From: an uncultured Poribacteria bacterium
Lineage (GTDB): Bacteria > Poribacteria > WGA-4E > WGA-3G
DNA: 64,000 bases
Direction of reading: 5' to 3'
NCBI GenBank assembly: GCA_951813545.1
Contig: OX638352.1
Location: 4,418,835-4,482,834 of the forward strand
Below the pieces are notes generated by a model. It was given only the letters and a program-made list of their open reading frames with translations, did not search any database and was not told where the DNA came from. Both the position numbers and the translations under genes were made by a program. Shown in pieces: positions 61,998 to 64,000 of this stretch (positions are counted from its first letter, which is position 1; the number at the start of each line of letters is the position of its first letter).

Positions 61998-62054
61998 TTA
62001 TTAGTTATCGGTCATCCCAAAAGAGTACTCTCCTTGGTAATAACTAGTAATCTG
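61998..62054. repeat. Degenerate AGTTATC-type repeat between lptB and rpoN
   Basis: TTATTAGTTATCGGTCATCC and TGGTAATAACTAGTAATCTG flank AGAGTACTCT. It is shorter and more decayed than other copies. Confidence 0.45.
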
Positions 62055-62074
62055 TCGGTGTTCCAGCAGCGTTG

Positions 62075-62815
62075 CTACCCTAGCCGATAGGAAAAATTGG
62101 GTCCAAAATAGAGATCTCTCGCAGTTTCACTGTTAATCAGTTCTATAGGCGTTCCAGTGAGCGTAATTTTTCCATCAACGATGATGTATGCCCTGTCAAC
62201 AATGTCGAGGGTTTCAGCGGCATTGTGATCTGTAATAAGCACCCCTAAGTTGCGGTCGCGTAAATGCGCGATGAGCTGCTTAATATCAGCGACGGCAATC
62301 GGATCTATTCCAGAAAGCGGTTCATCGAGCAAAATGAAATCGGGTTGTGCAGCGAGTGCTCGTGCTATCTCTGCGCGGCGACACTCACCTCCCGAGAGCG
62401 TATATGCTTTGCGTGGTAAAAGGTTAGAAATTCCGAGTTCGTCTGTCAATTCGCGGATACGTGGTTCCCGCTCCGATTTCGGGACACCTTGCACCTCAAG
62501 AATTGCCTCAATGTTCTGTTGAACCGTCAGTTTACGGAAAATCGATGTCTCTTGCGCAAGGTAGCCGATGCCGAGCCTTGCACGCTTATACATTGGGTAG
62601 AAGGTGATGTCCTTATTGTTGTAGGTGATCCTACCAGCATTCGGACGGATCAACCCAACTACCATGTAAAATGTCGTCGATTTTCCGGCACCGTTGGGAC
62701 CGAGTAAGCCGACAACTTCGCCCTGCTGTACTGACAGGCTTACCTCGTTAACAACGATGGGACCGCGCCGTGTATAGCGTTTTACGAGTCTGTGTGCTTG
62801 TAGTTCTATTGCCAC
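62075..62815 (-). CDS. lptB: LPS export ABC transporter ATPase
   Basis: LptB powers LPS transfer from the inner membrane. The 246-aa protein has Walker A GPNGAGKST at 39-47, signature LSGGECRRAEIARAL, Walker B FILLDEPLSGIDP and the switch His in VLITDHNA. The length and the FYPMYKRARLGIGYLAQETS Q-loop segment match LptB. It starts with GTG. The lptA-like gene lies 267 bases upstream; lptC, F and G are not in the window. Confidence 0.95.
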   Translation of the reverse strand: MAIELQAHRLVKRYTRRGPIVVNEVSLSVQQGEVVGLLGPNGAGKSTTFYMVVGLIRPNAGRITYNNKDITFYPMYKRARLGIGYLAQETSIFRKLTVQQNIEAILEVQGVPKSEREPRIRELTDELGISNLLPRKAYTLSGGECRRAEIARALAAQPDFILLDEPLSGIDPIAVADIKQLIAHLRDRNLGVLITDHNAAETLDIVDRAYIIVDGKITLTGTPIELINSETARDLYFGPNFSYRLG

Positions 62816-63082
62816 GATTTTTTAACTATGATACCTCGCTATAATCAACCTATTGGATTAATCTATCTAATGTGAATGTGAAGCAAAAACAAATTGTGCT
62901 TTATCAATAGGATAACTTGCTTTTATTTTATTTTTCTCCATCAAAGATAATCACACTTTCCACTGCATCGAGAAAAAACCTATGAAATTTATAACGTTTT
63001 AAAACTACGTAACGCATCTATCGTGCGAGGCGTTGACAAAAAGTTTCCAAAAGACACAAAGCCCTCGGATAACACACTTGAC

Positions 63083-63991
63083 TTAATTGTCCGAGGATTC
63101 TTCCGTTTCGGGATCTGAGTCTGCATCATCGAGGTTTCCAGTGTCCGTATCAGTTTCCTCTTCCGAATCCGCATCTTCAGAGTTGTCAGCATCTGTACCA
63201 GTTTCCTCTTCTGCGTCACCGTCGGCATCATCAGTCTCAGGGTCCGGGTCTTCTTGCGCCGAATCTTCTGTCTCCTCAGGAGCAGTTGCGGAGGTTTCTT
63301 CCTCGCCGTTGCTTTCACCAGTTTCGGCGTTCTCATCTTCTTCTGGACTTACCGGTGCCACTTGTGTAACGGTAACCTTAAATTTAACATCACCCTCAGC
63401 AGTCTGTTTCCCAGTCAACCGATTGAAAGTGAAGAATTTGGTTTCGAGCCGATCCTTGTTTTGTAAGACGACAACGTTATCTTTAAGCGTAATGGTACTT
63501 GTGAGGTTGTCCATGATAGCATGGTCACAGGTAGCAAAAATATCTTGATCTCGGATTTCTACATTGCCCTCAGCGACGATTTCTGTTGTCGTATCAGTTT
63601 CTAAATCGCGCTTGAGAGTGATCTTGTCAGCGTTGAGAAACCCAATTTCAATTCCTTGCTCGTTACGCCGAACCGTCTTGGCTTCGTCAATAAGAATCGT
63701 TATACCTTCCTGCTCATAACTCTCCATTCTCTTTGAAGTGCCGGTAATTGTTTCTTGAGTCATTTCTGCTGTGGCATCCGTGTTTTCAGCAGTGTCGGTT
63801 TCTTGAGCGGTGTTCTCTGTCGTTTGCGTTCCCGTACTGTTAGCGGTTGAACGAGGTTCTTCTGTTTCCGTATCCTCCGCCCCAAAAGCTAGGGAAATAA
63901 GACAGGCAAAAAGTATTAGGAAACCGGCGTACGCGCAAGAATTGCAAAATTTGCGAAGCTGAAATCTATGTTCGCGTCTATTCTGGTTCAA
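63083..63991 (-). CDS. LptA/OstA-like periplasmic protein with an acidic tail
   Basis: A signal-like segment (FLILFACLISLAFGAE, residues about 22-39) precedes a Thr/Ser/Glu-rich linker. The OstA/LptA fold spans about 85-212 (ITILIDEAKTVRRNEQGIEI, FLNADKITLKRDLETDTTTE, IVAEGNVEIRDQDIFATCDH, VLQNKDRLETKFFTFNRLTG). This is the periplasmic bridge protein for LPS. The last 85 residues are almost purely Asp, Glu, Ser, Thr, Ala and Gly (for example DSAQEDPDPETDDADGDAEE). The frame opens with TTG at 63991 at the window edge, so the true start could lie further upstream. It precedes lptB. Confidence 0.8.
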   Translation of the reverse strand: MNQNRREHRFQLRKFCNSCAYAGFLILFACLISLAFGAEDTETEEPRSTANSTGTQTTENTAQETDTAENTDATAEMTQETITGTSKRMESYEQEGITILIDEAKTVRRNEQGIEIGFLNADKITLKRDLETDTTTEIVAEGNVEIRDQDIFATCDHAIMDNLTSTITLKDNVVVLQNKDRLETKFFTFNRLTGKQTAEGDVKFKVTVTQVAPVSPEEDENAETGESNGEEETSATAPEETEDSAQEDPDPETDDADGDAEEETGTDADNSEDADSEEETDTDTGNLDDADSDPETEESSDN

Positions 63992-64000
63992 TCGAGGTTT

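Noticed and set aside
62847..62911. CCTATTG...CAATAGG inverted repeat upstream of lptB
   Set aside because: Only 7 bp with a 50-base gap; could be chance in AT-rich DNA.
63087..63548. Serine-rich plus-strand frame
   Set aside because: It mirrors the acidic tail of the LptA-like gene on the opposite strand and has no ribosome site.

Overview
The window reads as chromosomal DNA from an uncultured diderm bacterium. Lipid A/LPS export genes (lptA-like, lptB), many lipoproteins, C-termini like outer-membrane barrels, RpoN and GatB all point to a Gram-negative cell that uses tRNA-dependent amidation. ECF sigma factors fused to WD40 propellers, a LamG protein, NHL proteins, a DUF6785-type membrane protein and several families of short dispersed repeats fit best with Candidatus Poribacteria or a close relative. 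That assignment is inference; no rRNA or ribosomal-protein gene is present to prove it.

Layout. 1-8.4 kb (+): two tandem paralogues of an ECF sigma/transmembrane/WD40 fusion, a small duplicated-domain lipoprotein, a MITE-like element holding three 42-bp repeats, and a LamG-like secreted protein. 8.4-14.1 kb (-): a 1263-aa SprA-like envelope protein, an NHL-propeller lipoprotein and a small lipoprotein. 14.2-16.6 kb (-): ROK sugar kinase and galactokinase. 16.6-23.0 kb (-): a partner-switching block (STAS, sensor kinase, response regulator/SpoIIE phosphatase, internally duplicated RsbW-like kinase, second STAS) ending in a degenerate AccD-like zinc-ribbon protein. 23.2-31.6 kb (-): a housekeeping block read from a consensus promoter, with tRNA-Ser(UGA), tRNA-Ser(GCU), tRNA-Arg(ACG), tadA, tRNA-Ser(CGA), tRNA-Ala(CGC), tRNA-Ser(GGA), the large SRP RNA, dnaX, ybaB, recR, an M28 peptidase, mnmG and rsmG.

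31.7-36 kb: an ECF sigma factor (-), an orphan sensor kinase (+), and an IS3-family element with a nonsense-mutated transposase that abuts a truncated gene. 36-43.3 kb (+): DUF6785 membrane protein, NHL/barrel protein, GNAT, secreted trypsin-like protease and DUF2971 protein. 43.4-48.9 kb: DUF433/DUF5615 toxin-antitoxin pair (-), Gfo/Idh/MocA oxidoreductase (+), PotA-like ABC ATPase, DNA methyltransferase, lipoprotein and HNH endonuclease (all -). 49-64 kb: gatB and an aldo/keto reductase (-), Slt-type lytic transglycosylase (+), then nadB, thioesterase, valS, hpf, rpoN, lptB and lptA-like (all -).

Three themes stand out. First, signal transduction is unusually dense: three ECF-type sigma genes, two of them membrane-tethered propeller fusions, plus RpoN, two histidine kinases and a full partner-switching set. 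Second, short dispersed palindromic repeats lie between genes and also inside reading frames (galK, nadB, the SprA-like gene and probably the ROK kinase), adding peptide segments without breaking the frame. Third, one repeat family places an AAGG ribosome-binding-like sequence directly upstream of start codons.
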